Below are positions 48,913-62,600 of a stretch of DNA of 64,000 bases, piece by piece. This stretch comes from Lithospermum erythrorhizon (lineage: Eukaryota; Streptophyta; Magnoliopsida; Boraginales; Boraginaceae). The position numbers and the translations under genes are program-made. The notes beneath the pieces are model-generated. The model searched no databases. It saw only the letters and a list, made by a program, of their open reading frames with translations, and had not been told where the DNA came from. The stretch is from contig JADFUC010000335.1 in assembly GCA_019722365.1 (NCBI GenBank), positions 868,001 to 932,000 on the forward strand, written 5' to 3'. How positions within the stretch are numbered: the stretch's first letter is position 1; every line of letters begins with the position of its first letter.

Positions 48913-50704
48913 TTCGGGATTATATAATTTTTTGTGTTGACGAATTTCACTCATCTTTACTTGTTCTCTACTCTTGATCTAAAATGTGACATTTCTATCT
49001 TCCATGAAGCCTACATAATCATTCAGGGTTCTTCAAATCTCATTCTTAAGTAATTAAAACCTGGTACCGGTATTGTGTACATGCATACCCATCATTTAAG
49101 CTAGACCATTCGATTATCTCATCTAAAACCTTATAAACTCACAAATGAATGGTAGTATTTCTCATTTATGAGGTCAAGGGTTTGAATTTTATATAGAAGA
49201 ATGGGGGGTTGGGAATTATTATAATCTTAATTATAAAAAAAAAAAAGATCTTGAATAGCTGAAAAGTTATCATAAATTAATTATATGTGGAATTCCATAA
49301 ATTTATAACAATGATATTCTAACTATGTCTTACACAACCCGAAAGGATCAATATACATAACAAATAATGTACTGATTAAATGTTACAGCAATAACAACTA
49401 TGGTGTAAGGTGAATCAAAAATCAATGAAATAAAAAATCAAATAAACTAAGCATAACTAGCTCATTGTTATTTGATGACCATATTACCTAAGCTGAGGAG
49501 TCTATATTAATTTGTTTAATCGGGAAGGTTAACATTTGTCAAGTTATTCATTAGTACTCACTTTATCCCTAAATTATCATCTACTTTTCCATTTTTACGA
49601 GTTAATTTTCAGATATTTTTAATATGTTATATCCTATTTAGAGAAAAATATATCAAAATATAGTATTTTCAACTTACTTTATTATTAATATAATAATTCC
49701 TTTGACAGAAATCAAAGTTGAGCTTGTCAATTAAAAATGTAAAGTCATAATTTTGTTTATCAAAAAGATAAATCGAACGAATTTCTTTTTTAAAGTTAAC
49801 GTTCATTCCTATTATTCATGCATAAGTACATGAGCTGGCTAATCGATGCTACAGCCCACTAGCCCACATGTCAATATTGTTTCCCCATCGGCAAGTACGA
49901 TCTCCCAAGGCAGAGAGTAACGTTGTTATGTCCGCAAATAAAGGGACGTTCAATCAAACAAAGGGAGAAAATTGAGGCCTTTCTTGGAGATGATCATGCC
50001 TGAGTTTCTGGAGAGACCAATCAAAGAGGTAGGAAACTAATAGAGTGTGTATGTGTGCATATCAAGAGACAGATCTCAGCGGCAACTCGAGTTTGTAGAT
50101 ATCCAAATGTCTTCATTGTCTCCACAAAATGACAATTTATTTTGATTTTCTTCCTCAATTTAGAGATCGGATTGTGTATTATATTTTATACGACGCCCTT
50201 TGTTATACTTGGCTTAATGAGATAATCATCACAACTACTAGATTTATAAACATACGTAGTATATAGTATAAATTAAACATCATAATTTTAATCAATTATA
50301 ACTTATTAGAATGTCACATCGTCTAATATTCAGAGCCCTCATTTTGCATTGGCTAAAATATCAAATAGGAATAATATTTCTTAATGGGGGATGAGTAATT
50401 ATATTTTGGAACTGTGCAAGGGAAGCTAAGTGAAAATAATTTGGCAGAGTGGTGAATTATAGAGCGATTTATTATGGGACAACCATGCATGCCATACTCA
50501 AAATGAGAGAAAGTGAATAAATGAGAATAATGCAATATGGACCACGTAAAGACTATTTGGGAACGCTTTTTGTCTATCCTTTTAATCAAGTGTCTCACTT
50601 AAGAGCATACTGTATTATTTGCATTGGGACATTGGGTCATGTTTGCCTCTCAGCATTCTTATACTATGAGCACGAACAAACATCATAAGATTTCATCAAA
50701 GTTT

Positions 50705-50865
50705 CTTTTGACCACCTTTTATTAGCCTAGGGTAGTATAGTTCATTTTAAACACCATTAATTAACAAAAATAGCCAATTTATTACTTTTGACCACCTTTT
50801 ATTAGTCCATGGTAGTATGGTTCATTATAAACACCAATAAGTAACAAAATAACCAATTTATTATT
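50705..50865. repeat. Tandem duplication, period 80
   Basis: CTTTTGACCACCTTTTATTA starts at 50705 and again at 50785. The two copies continue in parallel (GGTAGTAT.GTTCATT..AAACACCA) to CCAATTTATTA with about ten differences. Confidence 0.88.
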
Positions 50866-51696
50866 TCTGACTCAATAATTGATCCAATAACTTTTCTTAT
50901 GTATCCATCTAATGACTTCTATCATTATATAAAACACACCAAATATTTATATATATATTTTGAATATAATAAATGATCGTTCAAATTAAATTTTGTAGTC
51001 TTTAGTCAAACTTATGTTAAATTAAAGTGGAGGAAGTATTAAACCTCCCAAATAAAACAAAGATAAAAAGAAAGGGACTTGGCTTAGTGCCAAGGAAAAG
51101 GGAAAAAGAGACAGGGTCCTAGGATCGGGTGACGGGAGTTGAAAACCCAGAAAATGAGGGGTTTGAAAGTGTGTGGAATTTGTTTTGGTAGTAGCATGCT
51201 AACTTATCTCCCAAAATCATGAGAGCTACTTTTTCTTATTGAACTAATACGGAGTAATAATAAAAAGCCTCTTCGAATTTCCCAAAATTCTTCAAATTGG
51301 AAAGGCCAAAAGAGATGAAGGGGGTGGGTTTGAGTGTGAATAAAAAGGGTGGCAAAATCAAGATAATTGTCCCCTAGTGCTGGCTCAAGGCAGGCCTCCT
51401 TTGGTGCCGTTGTCTCCGCTCTAGGTTTTGCCATATAATTGCAACAAAAGTATTATCTACATTTCAATTTAAGCAACAAATTTGATTTAAATATTCAATT
51501 TTTATCTTATTACAATTTTATATTATTAGGTAGCATACAACATGATAGTATGTAGTGTACACTTCATATTATCTAACTTTATCAATCTTTTGATATAAAT
51601 ATAATTCTAACGAATAAATTATAATTTTAAAAGTTAATTTTTCTTTCTCAAATAAATTGCAATGAAGACAAGAGAGTACTTTTTTTTAATAACCGC

Positions 51697-51880
51697 TCCT
51701 TATGTTGTTAACTTGTTTATTTACTATTTTTTAGTACTATAGTGTATATGCAACATAGAAGGAATTTATTAATTTGGTATACGTTAATGTTCCTTATGTT
51801 GTTAACTTGTTTATTTATTCTTTTTTAGTATTATAGTGTATGCAACATAGAAGGAATTTATTAATTTGGTTAAAGAAAAT
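51697..51880. repeat. Tandem duplication, period 94
   Basis: TCCTTATGTTGTTAACTTGT starts at 51697 and 51791. The copies run together to GAAGGAATTTATTAATTTGG with few differences and a 2-base deletion in the second. Confidence 0.9.
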
Positions 51881-52302
51881 TATTGGGGAATACACCAATT
51901 TTGGAAAGTTATGATAATTAGTGAAAGGAAATAAATAAATAAAGATTGTATTTTTAAATAAATAACATACTCTCAAATAATTTTTCAAACTTAAAAGAAG
52001 TAAATGAGCACATATGCTTACAAATAATACTACATACTACTCCATTCAATTGATTTAAATCCATGGTGTTTCGATTTATAATAAAAGTACTATTCTGTCC
52101 AATTCAACATTGTCTTTAAAAATGGATAGTGTTAAAATTAATTAATGTTAAAACTACTCCATATAATTAAATTGATTGGTTGAGCAACTATGTGTGACTG
52201 CGTAATTACTTTGGGACCATGACAATTCTTCGCTGACATTCTGCACTCTTGTTTCCGAGATTCTCCACTAATAATTCTTTCAACCTTTAGATTCACATAG
52301 AA

Positions 52303-52735
52303 ATTTAAGAAAATTAAATAGCCCATCTTACGGTGACTCCATTTGTCTTATTTAAAAGCATTCAATTCGTAATAAATTCTTTTTAAGTCATCTACATAGA
52401 TGAGGTTTTAAGATGATGACAATTTGGGCCCGCATCTTAAGTCATCAAAAACTCTCAAATATTACCTATAACACCCATGTCAAACTATCATTTGGAGGTA
52501 ATGTAAATCTGAATTGCAATATTGTTTAATAGCTCTCTCAAAACACCCGAACTAACTTAAGCATCGAAATGGCTACGACGATTTCAAGTCGTGGTCCGTA
52601 CAATAATTCTCCTGGTTTCACTCACGGAGACAATATGAAATACGGAGCAACTTCACAACCCGGAGTAACAACTCGACTGTGAGGCTGGGTATCAACAGAA
52701 CAACCACCTCGGGGAACTCTACCTCAAGCCTTCAA
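52303..52735 (+). repeat. Left LTR of the Tat-type element
   Basis: Similar to the right LTR over its length: ATTAAATAG.CCATCTTA near the start, CTTAAGATGRTGACA, then TAATGTAAATCT, AATAGCTCTCTCAAAA, CTAACTTAAGCA, GACAATATGAA and GGAGCAACTTCACAACC. A degenerate primer-site-like AATTGCAAGTGGGAAAA follows at 52735-52751. Confidence 0.7.
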
Positions 52736-52854
52736 TTGCAAGTGGGAAAAAGCTAAATAACACTCGTGAGACATTTCCCCTCCAAAAGTCCCGGAAAACA
52801 CGCACTCTCATTCCCTCTCTCATATAGGTCGAGACACAGCATGCCACTGGCTTG

Positions 52855-53270
52855 TGGATGCCAAAATTCAAAACGTATGATGGCATGGGAGACCCTAGCA
52901 ATCACATCAAGGCTTATGATTCCCAATTATCCTTTTGGGAAAGTGAGGATGACGTATACGGTGGTGGTTGGAGTAGTTTTCAGAGCAAATAAATGGTTCC
53001 ACAAGCTACCACCTAATTCCATTGATTGTTGGCAAGACTTTGTAGACCTATTCATGAATAAGTTCGGGGCTTCCATCATAGTCAAAGACGCAAGAAGAGT
53101 CGATGAATTTAGCCAAAAAGTCGTACAGAAATATCATGGGATTGCCCAACCGTTCCAAAGGGGTGTTAACTTAATATACCTTCTATGGACGAAAAAATGT
53201 GTCGATGATCGCTGCTCTTCCATCGGTTGCGCCTCAAATAAAGACCGGTATTGGAACCCATACTAATGTA
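52855..53270 (+). pseudogene. gag relic of the Tat-type element
   Basis: Retrotransposon gag core: PKFKTYDGMGDPSNHIKAY, SQLSFWESEDDVY and, after a frameshift near 52965, FRANKWFHKLPPNSIDCW and DFVDLFMNKFGAS. This is the conserved Ty3/Gypsy gag pattern (target GDP..H...Y and ..WF..LP..SI..F/W..). The N-terminal part expected before it is missing or scrambled. Confidence 0.8.
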
Positions 53271-54014
53271 CACCAGCTTGTCCCAACTAATCCAGAAAAT
53301 ACTATAAAATTGGAGGTGCCAAAGAGGGTAGCCAAAGGGGCAACGAGGTTCATCCCAAAAAAAGAACTAAGAATAACCAAAAAGAAGCGAGTATTGACAA
53401 AGTTATAGAGAAACCCCTAAAAAGAGACACTTCTAAAGGAGGACCGAAGTAGGAAGTCTCCGAGAAGAGAAAATGGAAGAGTGAGGTAACCTCAAGAACC
53501 CCTTTACAACGCATATGCCCCGTTGAGAACTTCGATACGGAGAATATATGTCCAAATGCAGGATAGGACATTGTTGCCGAAACCTAAAAAGTTGAGGTCC
53601 CATCCGAATAAAAAGAGAGACCCAAGTTTTGTTCCGTGAGTATCAAAAGACCACGGGCATGACAATGATGGATCGGCTGTTATAAAAAGCCTAAAATAGA
53701 AAAGCTTATCCGAAGGGAGAATCTCAAGGAATTCACATGTGAACGACCCTCAAGTGCATTTAGGCTCACCCATGCTAAACCATAAACCTTGAAGTCAAGT
53801 CCACCTCGGTCATCGGACATTTAAATTGACACCATTTCGAGGACCGCAAGGGGGGAGGGAGATACTTCCAATTTCGAAAAGTAAGATAACAGAGAAATAG
53901 ATAAAGCTAAATTATTAATGCAACTATCATCGATGGAACGGGATAAAAATTCTCCGAGGAAATAATCGAAGGTATCAGATACCTCATGACAAGCCCTCAA
54001 TAATCGCCCCAGAA

Positions 54015-54480
54015 TTGCAAAATTTCTCCGTGGCAAGAATGTTGGTGGACATGGGGGAGTTCAACGCATTACTCCCATATCCTGGGGCATATGATCGATT
54101 GAGATTACCCCGAAACCTCTTAAAACCGGCATGTACACCTTCAATCGGGTTCATTGTGACATTCCATTGGTCCTCGTGGGGGATAGCAGATTTAGACTTC
54201 ACGGTGGGAGAAGCCCCGAGAACTGTAACCATAAGGGCATCATTTACAGTAGTGGACATATCTGATCCTTCGTACAATGGTCTTATCGGGTGCCCCATCC
54301 TCACAGCCCTACGGGCTATAATTTCACCACTCCATTTGAAAATGAAGTTCCCAACCACGGAGGAGTGGGGCGAAAGTGGAGATCAAAAAGGGCTCGTTAC
54401 CGCCTGTTCATACCCACGTAGTGTTCTCTTTAAGGAGCTATCCAAAACAAAAGAGACACATAAGTGGACTCTCCGGTGAT
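54015..54480 (+). pseudogene. Aspartic protease region of pol
   Basis: Frame reading RMLVDMGEFNALL, a decayed form of the retropepsin VLVDTGSS active-site segment, followed by FTVVDISDPSYNGLIGCPIL and ALRAIISPLHLKMKFPT, typical of plant Ty3/Gypsy proteases. The catalytic DTG/DSG reads DMG, so the enzyme would be inactive. Confidence 0.75.
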
Positions 54481-54669
54481 CACGAAACCACACATCCCCA
54501 AGATCAAGACACCACCCCCGTGAAAGGAAATCTCAAAGAAAAAGTGGTCCCCTCGACAGGAACTCGAGGCGTTCCCCTTAGCTTAACAACAACTCGAAAA
54601 CCTTTAGGATAGGGACCCAATCGAGTCCCGACCATCGCAATTTACTGATCAAACTACTCCAAAGATATG

Positions 54670-55700
54670 AAAAGATGTTTGCATGGAATCCCGAGGACAT
54701 GCCTGGGGTGGATGCCAATATTTCTATACACCGATTGCATGTGGATCCCACCCATAGGCCTGTAAAACAAAAAGAGAAATCAAGAGAAGAACCAAGCTAT
54801 CCCGAGAAGAAATAGGAAGAGTTGATAAAGAGTAGGTCATCCAAGAATTGTAATTCTCGGAATGGATTTAACGTGGTAATGGTAAAAAGTCTACTTGGCA
54901 ACGGAGAATGTGCAATGCACTTCACCAATCTAAACAAAGCTTGCCCCAAGACTATTTCCAAATGCCTTGCCCGGAGAAGACTGGGTGGACGGGAGGCAGT
55001 CAGGCTTAAGTCTTCGACTTTATGGACGCTCGAGGGTATCATCAAATACTCTTGGAAAAAGCTGATCAAGAAAAAACCACTTTCATCACGGAGTATGGAT
55101 TATATTGTTGGACCGTGATGCCCTTTCGGATTAAAGAATGCGGGGGCAACCTATCAAAGGATGGTGAATTACATCTTCTCGGATCAAATAGGCAAAAACA
55201 TGGAAATCTACATGGATGACATGTTGGTTAAGAGTAAGAAGCAATGGGAACATTTGGAGATTTTGGAGGAGACTCTGGTGAAGTTAAAGAAAAGTCGGGC
55301 TTGCTCATCAACCCGTAAAAATGTTGCTTTGGGGGTAACTTCGAAAATTCTTGGGTTTCAAGGATAAGTGAACGGGTATTGAACCTAATCCCGATAAGAT
55401 TGATATCATTGTGCAAAAGTGAAAGCCCTAAGTCCTACAAGTTATACGTAGGTTGGCGTGTCGCCCGCAAGTACCAAATAGATTCATATCTCGATCAGGG
55501 GATAGAAATCTACCTTTTTTTCGAAAGCTGAGGCAAGCTTCACAAGTGGAGTTCACGTGGGATGAAGAATGTTCCAAAGCCTTTGAAGAATTAAAAGCAT
55601 ACTTATGGTCACCAAAAATATTGACCCGATCCGGCGAAAGAGGGAACTTCGGGTTGTATTTAGATGTATCCGAAAAGAGCCGTGAGCAAGCAGGTTTATA
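54670..55700 (+). pseudogene. Reverse transcriptase and RNase H of pol
   Basis: Broken across frames. Recognisable parts are MFAWNPEDMPGVDANISIHR, a block with RMCNALHQSKQSLPQDYFQ (decayed CVDFTDLNKACPKD), MDARGYHQILLEKADQEKTT, FITEYGLYCWTVMPF, IYMDDMLVKSK (the catalytic Y-x-DD box), and the RNase H start VEFTWDEECSKAFEELKAYL with GLYLDVSE. Up to about 55950 the decayed RNase H continues (KPIYYVFHILHFH; KWAIELSEFEI). Frameshifts and stops show it is not translated as one protein. Confidence 0.85.
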
Positions 55701-56089
55701 AGATGAGGGAAAAGGTTCAAAAGCCCATATACTATGTGTTTCACATACTCCACTTCCATCTAAGGAAAATTACCCTCATCGACAAATTGTCGTCTTGATC
55801 ATCAAAGAAGGAAGCCTTCAAAGCCTACTAAAAATCACCCCCATAACCGTGGTCACGCAGCAACCCTTGAAGATGATACTGCCTGAACTCGCACAAACGG
55901 GGAAGACTCACTAAGTGGGCAATCGAACTAAGTGAATTTGAAATCACTTTCATCCCTGTAAATCGAATCAAAAGCTCAAGCACTAGTCGACTGGTGATGG
56001 AACGCACCGCTAGGTTCCTCTAAAGATATGGAGCCTACCGATACCTCTGGAGCGACCCCCATGGACATTGTATATGGACGTGGGACCAA

Positions 56090-56300
56090 GAATCTCTAAA
56101 AGAGTGGTGCAAAATCTTAATCCAAGGACCCGAGGAGTCCTGTTTTGAATATGCCTTGAGATTCCAGTTTCAGGCCACCAATAATGAAGTTGAATACGAA
56201 GCTATGGTGACGGGATTAATATTAGCCCAAAAGCCTTGTAACAAGTGTGGATTGCAAGAGGAGATCTCCAAGATGGGCCATCGAACAGACGAGCGGCCGC
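56090..56300 (+). pseudogene. Second, archaeal-type RNase H of the Tat-type element
   Basis: The stretch GPEESCFEYALRFQFQATNN followed directly by EVEYEAMVTGLILAQ matches the ATNNEAEYEALLAGL signature of the extra RNase H found after pol RNase H in Tat-lineage elements. The glutamate in EYEA is kept. The domain is cut short, and low-complexity A-rich sequence follows (56400-56530) where integrase should be. Confidence 0.75.
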
Positions 56301-56699
56301 GGTAAAAAATGAAAGAATAATAAAAGAACATGCAAAGGCCACCACAATAGTCTCAAGATTTGATTACGTAATGACAACTATCACAAAACCAATCCCTAAG
56401 GGAGAATGGTATCATGACAGGGGGCAAAGTATTATAACAAAATAGCATATACAAGTCAAAAGAAAAAGATAAAAAGAAAAAGAGCAAAGTGGGATGAAAA
56501 GATATAAAGAGAAAAAAATAAGAAAACTTACAAAAAATAGGAAAGCAAGCGTAACCATTACTAAACCAAAAGAGTGTTACATAGTAATGGCACCCACACT
56601 AATTGCAGGCCCGAGGGAATATGGACAAAAGTTAAACCAAATATTGACAAAAAAACATATCAAAGAGAAGTCAAGCATCAGCCCCATCACCCTCCTCAT

Positions 56700-59030
56700 C
56701 TTCCCCGAGGCCATCATCGCTTCCCGACCACACGCCCCCTCGTGATCATCACTCTCCCGCATCGGGCCAAAGGGATCACGTATTCCTCCCCGAAGTGCTC
56801 CTTCACGAATTCAGAAAACATGGAATGAACACCAGGGAACTCTTCATAGACTTTGAGACTAAAGGACTTCATGATAGAGACAGTGTCATCAATGAGAATA
56901 TCCTTGTAGTTTTGGCTCTCCTTGAAATTCTCTATAATAACTTCGAGGTCTGTGTGATGTAACTCCTGCTTCTCCTCAAATGCCTAATAGTTCTCGGGAG
57001 GAGTCCAAATTTGAGCTCGAGGTCCCGAGGGTCTTAGTCTGGGCCTTCTTACCGTAGAACTCTTTGAAGATAGCCATATCAACTTTGCCAGTGAGATTGG
57101 TTTAGACTTGGATTAACCCATTACAAACGGGGTTTTAAGGTTCCGGGTGATGTTTGTTCTTCAAATCACACTTTAGCTCCGAAGCCATCCTTCTCCCTCG
57201 ATAACTTTGGAAAGGTAAGCCCAGCAAATTGTTTGGCTTCTCGTAGGCGTTCTGATTCTTCGCATTCTTTCTACTTCAAGAATAACCTCGTGGAGCACAC
57301 TGTAGACTACAAAAGCAGAAATAGAACCTCGATAGCAAGGTGTATAATACCAGAATTCAAGAGCTAAAATCGGAAAAATACCTTGAGTCGGAAAACGTGG
57401 TAAGGCGTCAGGGAGTTAAGAAGTGAGAGGGAATAACCTATAATTCCCTCCATATCACCCTTCTTCAACATACAGCTTCTTCGCAGGTTGCAGGCAGTAG
57501 GCTCCTCCCTTTTAGAAACTATCTTCTCGGTGACAGTAATACCCTTCAGATACCCGAGACGTGCGCTGTAACTTGTGCCAGTTTCACCGGAGGAGAAAGC
57601 CGAGGGGAGACTCTTGGACCGGGGTTACTCCATATCCAAAGAAGGAATGTGGTCGATATCGGTGGTGATTTACGGGTGAGAAAGTGTCAGCAGGCGTGGG
57701 GATTGGTTGTTTCGTGTACCTCATTGACAACAGGGCATCCTCGGAATGGATTTCTTTGTAGTTCTTCGACTTCTTAGAACCTGAGCCAAAGTCGAAGCAT
57801 CCTGAGGCGTCCCTTGAGGTAAAGCCACACCCCTCTTCGCCAGATACCCGAGCCAAAGGATCTTTTCCCGTGGTCACGGCCTTCTAATTAACCTTGTGAG
57901 GTATTGTCCATGACCCGGAGGAGCATTTCAACGATAAGAGGTCTACTAAGACAAACAAAAGGAACTAGTAAGAATTATGAAGATAATATACCTAAAAGAA
58001 AATATATAAAAAAGACATGACTTACGGAAGGGCGGTTTGGGGGAATTTGCATACTACCTTGGTTAACCCAAATTTTGATCAACACGCCCTCATCACAAAA
58101 AGACTTTGTATATCAGATTAGGAAAGATACTCTCAACTTCTATTTCACTGGTCTCGCGCACCTTCGGCCGAGAATGTGGAAGCCGCCGATGTAGACCGGG
58201 CTGGTATCGGACCTCGCTGTTGAAACCCTTGTTGGCCAAAAACCACAGCTTAAACCAACGGCTTGGTTCCACTTTGTCTACCTTCTTTGTGTACAGGAAG
58301 TTGTAAGAAGGGGAGGCAACTTGGAAATAGGCCAAGGGACCTTTGTGGATGACATTATACATCACACTGAATAAAGCTATGTTGGGAACGACCCCAACAG
58401 CGAGGCATGCCACTTGGAATACAGTTAAGACCAACCAAGAAAAGGGCACACGGACTCGAGCATTCCATCCGTGGACACCAACATCTCGTCCATAATCCCC
58501 GGTACAGGAAGTCGGAGTCCATAATTGAAAAACTCCCAAAATAAAGAGGTATCTCGAGAGAGGGATGCGGAGGTACCTTCGGGTTCACCCCCTTTAGGAG
58601 CCTTTGTCTTCGTGGAAGGGGCATCCACACTTTCTCCCTCTAAAGGGATACGGGTCTTCACCTCTTCGTAAACTCGTAATACTCATGACTCAAGAAGTTG
58701 GATAATTGGTCAGCGAGACTGCATCACCGGGCTCTCACTTCGCCAAGAGTGGGGCTCTCTGAGGACTTCCCTCGGTGGCCTGGGAATCGCAGTTCTCGGA
58801 GGAGGTGGTCGCATTATAAAACGAAGGGTTTGCACGTCCAAGGAGACTTGGGAGTCTTCCAATCCAGGGGAAGTGACGGTAGGAGTAGCCTCGCGGCTAT
58901 CCCTAAAAAAAGACCCCACAAAATCTTCGGGTGTCTCTTCCATAGCTGAACGGCAATGGAGACTCTCTAAAGAAGGGGTGCGTATGGCGGGCGCCAAGCT
59001 GATGTTTATAGAACCCCCCGGGGAAATCAT
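56700..59030 (-). pseudogene. Antisense ORF region (putative gypsy-type transposon domain)
   Basis: Read on the minus strand, opposite to gag-pol, broken frames run from about 59030 down to 56700. They contain DSREATPTVTSPGLED, FFNYGLRLPVPGIMDEML, an FQVACLAVGVVPNIALFSVM segment followed by PSRWFKLWFLANKGF, then a C-terminal part with MKSFSLKVYEEFPGVHSMF and EFVKEHFGEEYV. This resembles the plant 'putative gypsy type transposon' proteins with a PF04195-like domain that occur as an extra antisense gene near the 3' LTR of some Tat elements. Function is unknown. Stops break it, so no full protein is expected. Confidence 0.65.
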
Positions 59031-59456
59031 GCGAGTCGTCAGAATAATATAAATGTGGAGATGGTAAACTCAGAAATGAGTTTTATCATTGGTGTTTATA
59101 TAACCGCCTACTTCGGCAACTTCTCTAGCCAAACTTACCTCACGAAGGGTTCCTGCAAGAGTGGCGGGAGGACCAAAGGGGTTCTCAAGAAGGGATCGCC
59201 GGCCTGATTCTCGCTTAAGCAATAAGGAATAAAGAGATACTTGGTGTAGAAAAACGGGAGTCATGAGCTGAGAAGAATGAGCGAAATTTGAGAATGATAA
59301 AGTGAAGAAATAAAGAGGCGGTTTACCTTTTATACAACCGAGGGAGGGACCTTTGATATTCCTTGACCATAAAGAAGGCACCAGGTGGTTGGTGAGGAAT
59401 TTTAACCCCTCATATTCCACTACCATTTGAAAAATGGCGGTAGGATAATTTTGAAG

Positions 59457-59470
59457 TTAAAAGGGGCAAT
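59457..59470 (+). other. Polypurine tract of the Tat-type element
   Basis: TTAAAAGGGGCAAT directly before TGATATGGAC, the inferred 5' end of the right LTR. Purine-rich tract ending next to TG is what plus-strand priming needs. Confidence 0.65.
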
Positions 59471-59612
59471 TGATATGGACATTAAATAGGCTCCATCTTA
59501 TTGGACCTATTTGACCCATTTAGAAGATCCAATCCAAAAGAGAGGCTTTTAAGCCCATCTTGCATAGTCACATCATGTCTTAAGATGGTGACACTTGTCT
59601 GTATCCTAAGTA

Positions 59613-62600
59613 TACAGCATCGGTCCGCCCGGGACCGATTTTCAACCAATCCGAACCGACCAGCCCAGATTACTCTGGTCCATCCGACCCGACCGAAACT
59701 AAAGTCGGTCCGTAATTCTCATCCCACCGAACCGTCGAACTCCTGCCGGTTACCGGTTTATTCGTAACCGTCCGGTCCTGGCCCGTCCGATATTATCCGA
59801 AATCCAATATCCAAATTGAAATTGTGATCCGAACCGAATTTGAACTTCAAAAACCAAAACCCAGATTGGGTGGGGCCAAATCGTAAAAAATCACCAATCG
59901 CCTAGTCCACACTCCATAGTCCAAATTTCAATATTAAAAAATCAAATCGAAATAATATCCCCGTCTAAAGTCCAAACCAAACTGAAATAAACAGTTAACA
60001 AAAAATAATCCATAGTGTTCATAAAGCAAAAAATAATAGTGTTCATAAAAGAAAGAACAAGTAAATCCATGAACAATTGATTGCAAGTGGTTGAAGCTGT
60101 TGTTAAGTCACCATTATCAATTGTTCCTACAGGCTCGCCTTCTTGTTCTTGGAGCTACAATAAAATGTATCAATTAGAAAATGAGCATAGAAAGCAAACA
60201 TGAACAATATGAAATAAAATACATTAGTGAAATCTATACATTACTCAAATGGTCAGTTGTCGGGCTCCTGTTTACTGATCAACAAAACTCCACATTGCAA
60301 AGGCTGGGTCTTCCTATTCTTTGAGCTACAATAAAATTAATGTATCAATTAAAAAAAATGAGCATAGACCAAACACAAATAAGGATAAATAAGAATAAAT
60401 GCTAAAATACTTACAATACTTGTTCGCCCTTTTAAGACCATACATCTCTTTTACCTAATCCCCTCCACAAAGAAGAATCTCAACAGTCTTAGTGTTCATG
60501 GAGGATCTTTTGGGATCAATAACCCTCTTTTAACTCCATTCAAAAGTTGATTCAAGCAACAATAGTAATTTGAAATGATATAATATCTTTTGCCATTTTA
60601 CTAAGAATAGGATATTTAGCTTAATTACCCATCCACTAAGTCAATACATCAAATTTAATTCCCCGACAACTTTTAATGGATCATCATCAAGATAGTGCAC
60701 AAGATCCGACTTTTTCTTATTAATCTCTCCAACACTTTCAAGTTACAACTCAAAACTCCTATTTCCCAACCCAGAACATTCATCATGCCCTTCTTGACTA
60801 GATTAATTTATGAGTATCATCATTTTGAAAAAGCTTGTTCATAGAGCTTAAACAGAAGAATAAGTTCTTCTCAACTCATCTTGATAAGTTTTGCTTCATC
60901 CCAACGGATACAAGAATTGATAAACCCAAATAATAAAAATCATCTTATACCTAAAGAAAGTAGGCAAAAAAAATTATACAATTTAGTAAAATAGGCAACA
61001 AGTAAAATACAACTTATACAAATAATACCTTGGATCAAGAACTGCCCCAATGGAGATCAATGTATTACTAGACTCCAATACTTATCATACTCTGATCTTC
61101 ATTTCAATTTGCAAGTATTTGTAAAAGTCAGGCTTAGTCAGCCCTCACTGCAGTTGGTCAAGTAACACTTCAATCTCGTAGTTCACTAGGAACAAATTCA
61201 CAGCTGGGTAAGAAGTACAATTTATACCTTTTAACATCAAGAAAACCTCCAAAAACCGATGGATATCATAAAACATCTCCCCACTCCAAGATCATCAGCA
61301 AATAATGAATAAAAAGTACCATTTTTCTCCGCATATCTAGGTCACATCCCTATAAAAGTAGGTACGACAACATGGAACTCATGTCGAGTTCCATCTAGTT
61401 TGGTATCCAAAACTTGTAGCCTACCTACAAGTTGTAGCTCATCGGCTATTTTCTTAAATGCTTTGCACTTAGTCTCAGAATTCAACAGATATTGCACACC
61501 ATTTCTAATTTGATCAACCACAAACTTGATTATTTCTAGACCATCTTGAACCAACAAGTTCAAGATTTGTGCACAACACCTCACATGAAACAACTGACCC
61601 TCAAGAGGTAGATTTCTTCTATTACTAAAATCAGCCTTTAGCCTAGCAATGCAATTATCATTGGCGTAAGAATTATCACTAGAAATGGATACAACTTTTT
61701 TCTAATGTTCCAATCATCCATAACTCTTAATACCCCTAGCAATAACCTCTCCGTGACGAAAGCGGAGGAACATTAGTAAATGACAAGACTCTTTTGTTGA
61801 GTTGCCATTTGGAATCAATAAAATGAGCAGTAACAGTCATATATCCAATCCTTTGTCCCCCGGACCACCACAAATCAGTGGTCAAACTAATCCTATTAAC
61901 CAAAGACATAGATTTTTTCATTTTAACTTTCTCATCATCATAAAAAGTCTCACAATCACTCTTCAAAGTGTGTCTAGTTATCCTTTGATACCTCAAGGGA
62001 TATATCTCCTTTAGAAACTTATTGCATAATTCTCCAATACTAAAAGGAAACTCATGACCTAAAAATCATATGGACAACTAGTTCTCTAACTTAACATGAT
62101 TGTCTCTTGCCAAGTGGCTGCTGGGGAAAGACTAGAATTTGCATCACCAAGATTAAAGCCAGTCGAAAGAAACTTTATCACCTTGGAACTAAGTTAAACT
62201 TCCTCCTCACACAATTTTCATGTTTTGCATTTAAAGTGCTTTTTATACTCTCATCAACAAGATATATGGGCCTCCACACCATTTGCATTTCCATTTTTTT
62301 GTACCATCTGGTAAGACTATAATCTCCATTTCTGTATGGACAATAGATTTTTTTGGCCGGCACCCTTACCATAAGCTCCGGTGGACTGATCGGCAACGGG
62401 TTGACTCCAATACCAACACTTCTACCGTTGTTACTATCATTCAATCCCCCCAACCTCTATTTCCCAATGGCCCTCAAAGATTATCATATTCATCCACGGA
62501 AAGTAATTGCAATCTCTTTGAAAATACAATTACAAACTTATACAATTACAATTCAACACATTATTAATTATAATTTTATTACTCAAGACTCAAAAGAAAA

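Larger units (their letters stand above)
48913..52302. other. Gene-free intergenic region
   Basis: No gene recognised. Contains two local tandem duplications (50705-50865 and 51697-51880) and AT-rich filler. A possible Stowaway end (TACTCACTTTATCCCTAAAT) sits at 49556, but no matching partner is convincing. A minus-strand 76-codon frame at 51204-51434 is probably accidental. Confidence 0.45.

Noticed and set aside
49556..49800. Stowaway MITE starting TACTCACTTTATCCC.
   Set aside because: No complementary right end of adequate quality could be found.
52766..53266. 166-codon open frame as an intact gene.
   Set aside because: Its second half is retrotransposon gag and the first half is out of frame with the conserved gag start at about 52858; it is a chance fusion of frames.
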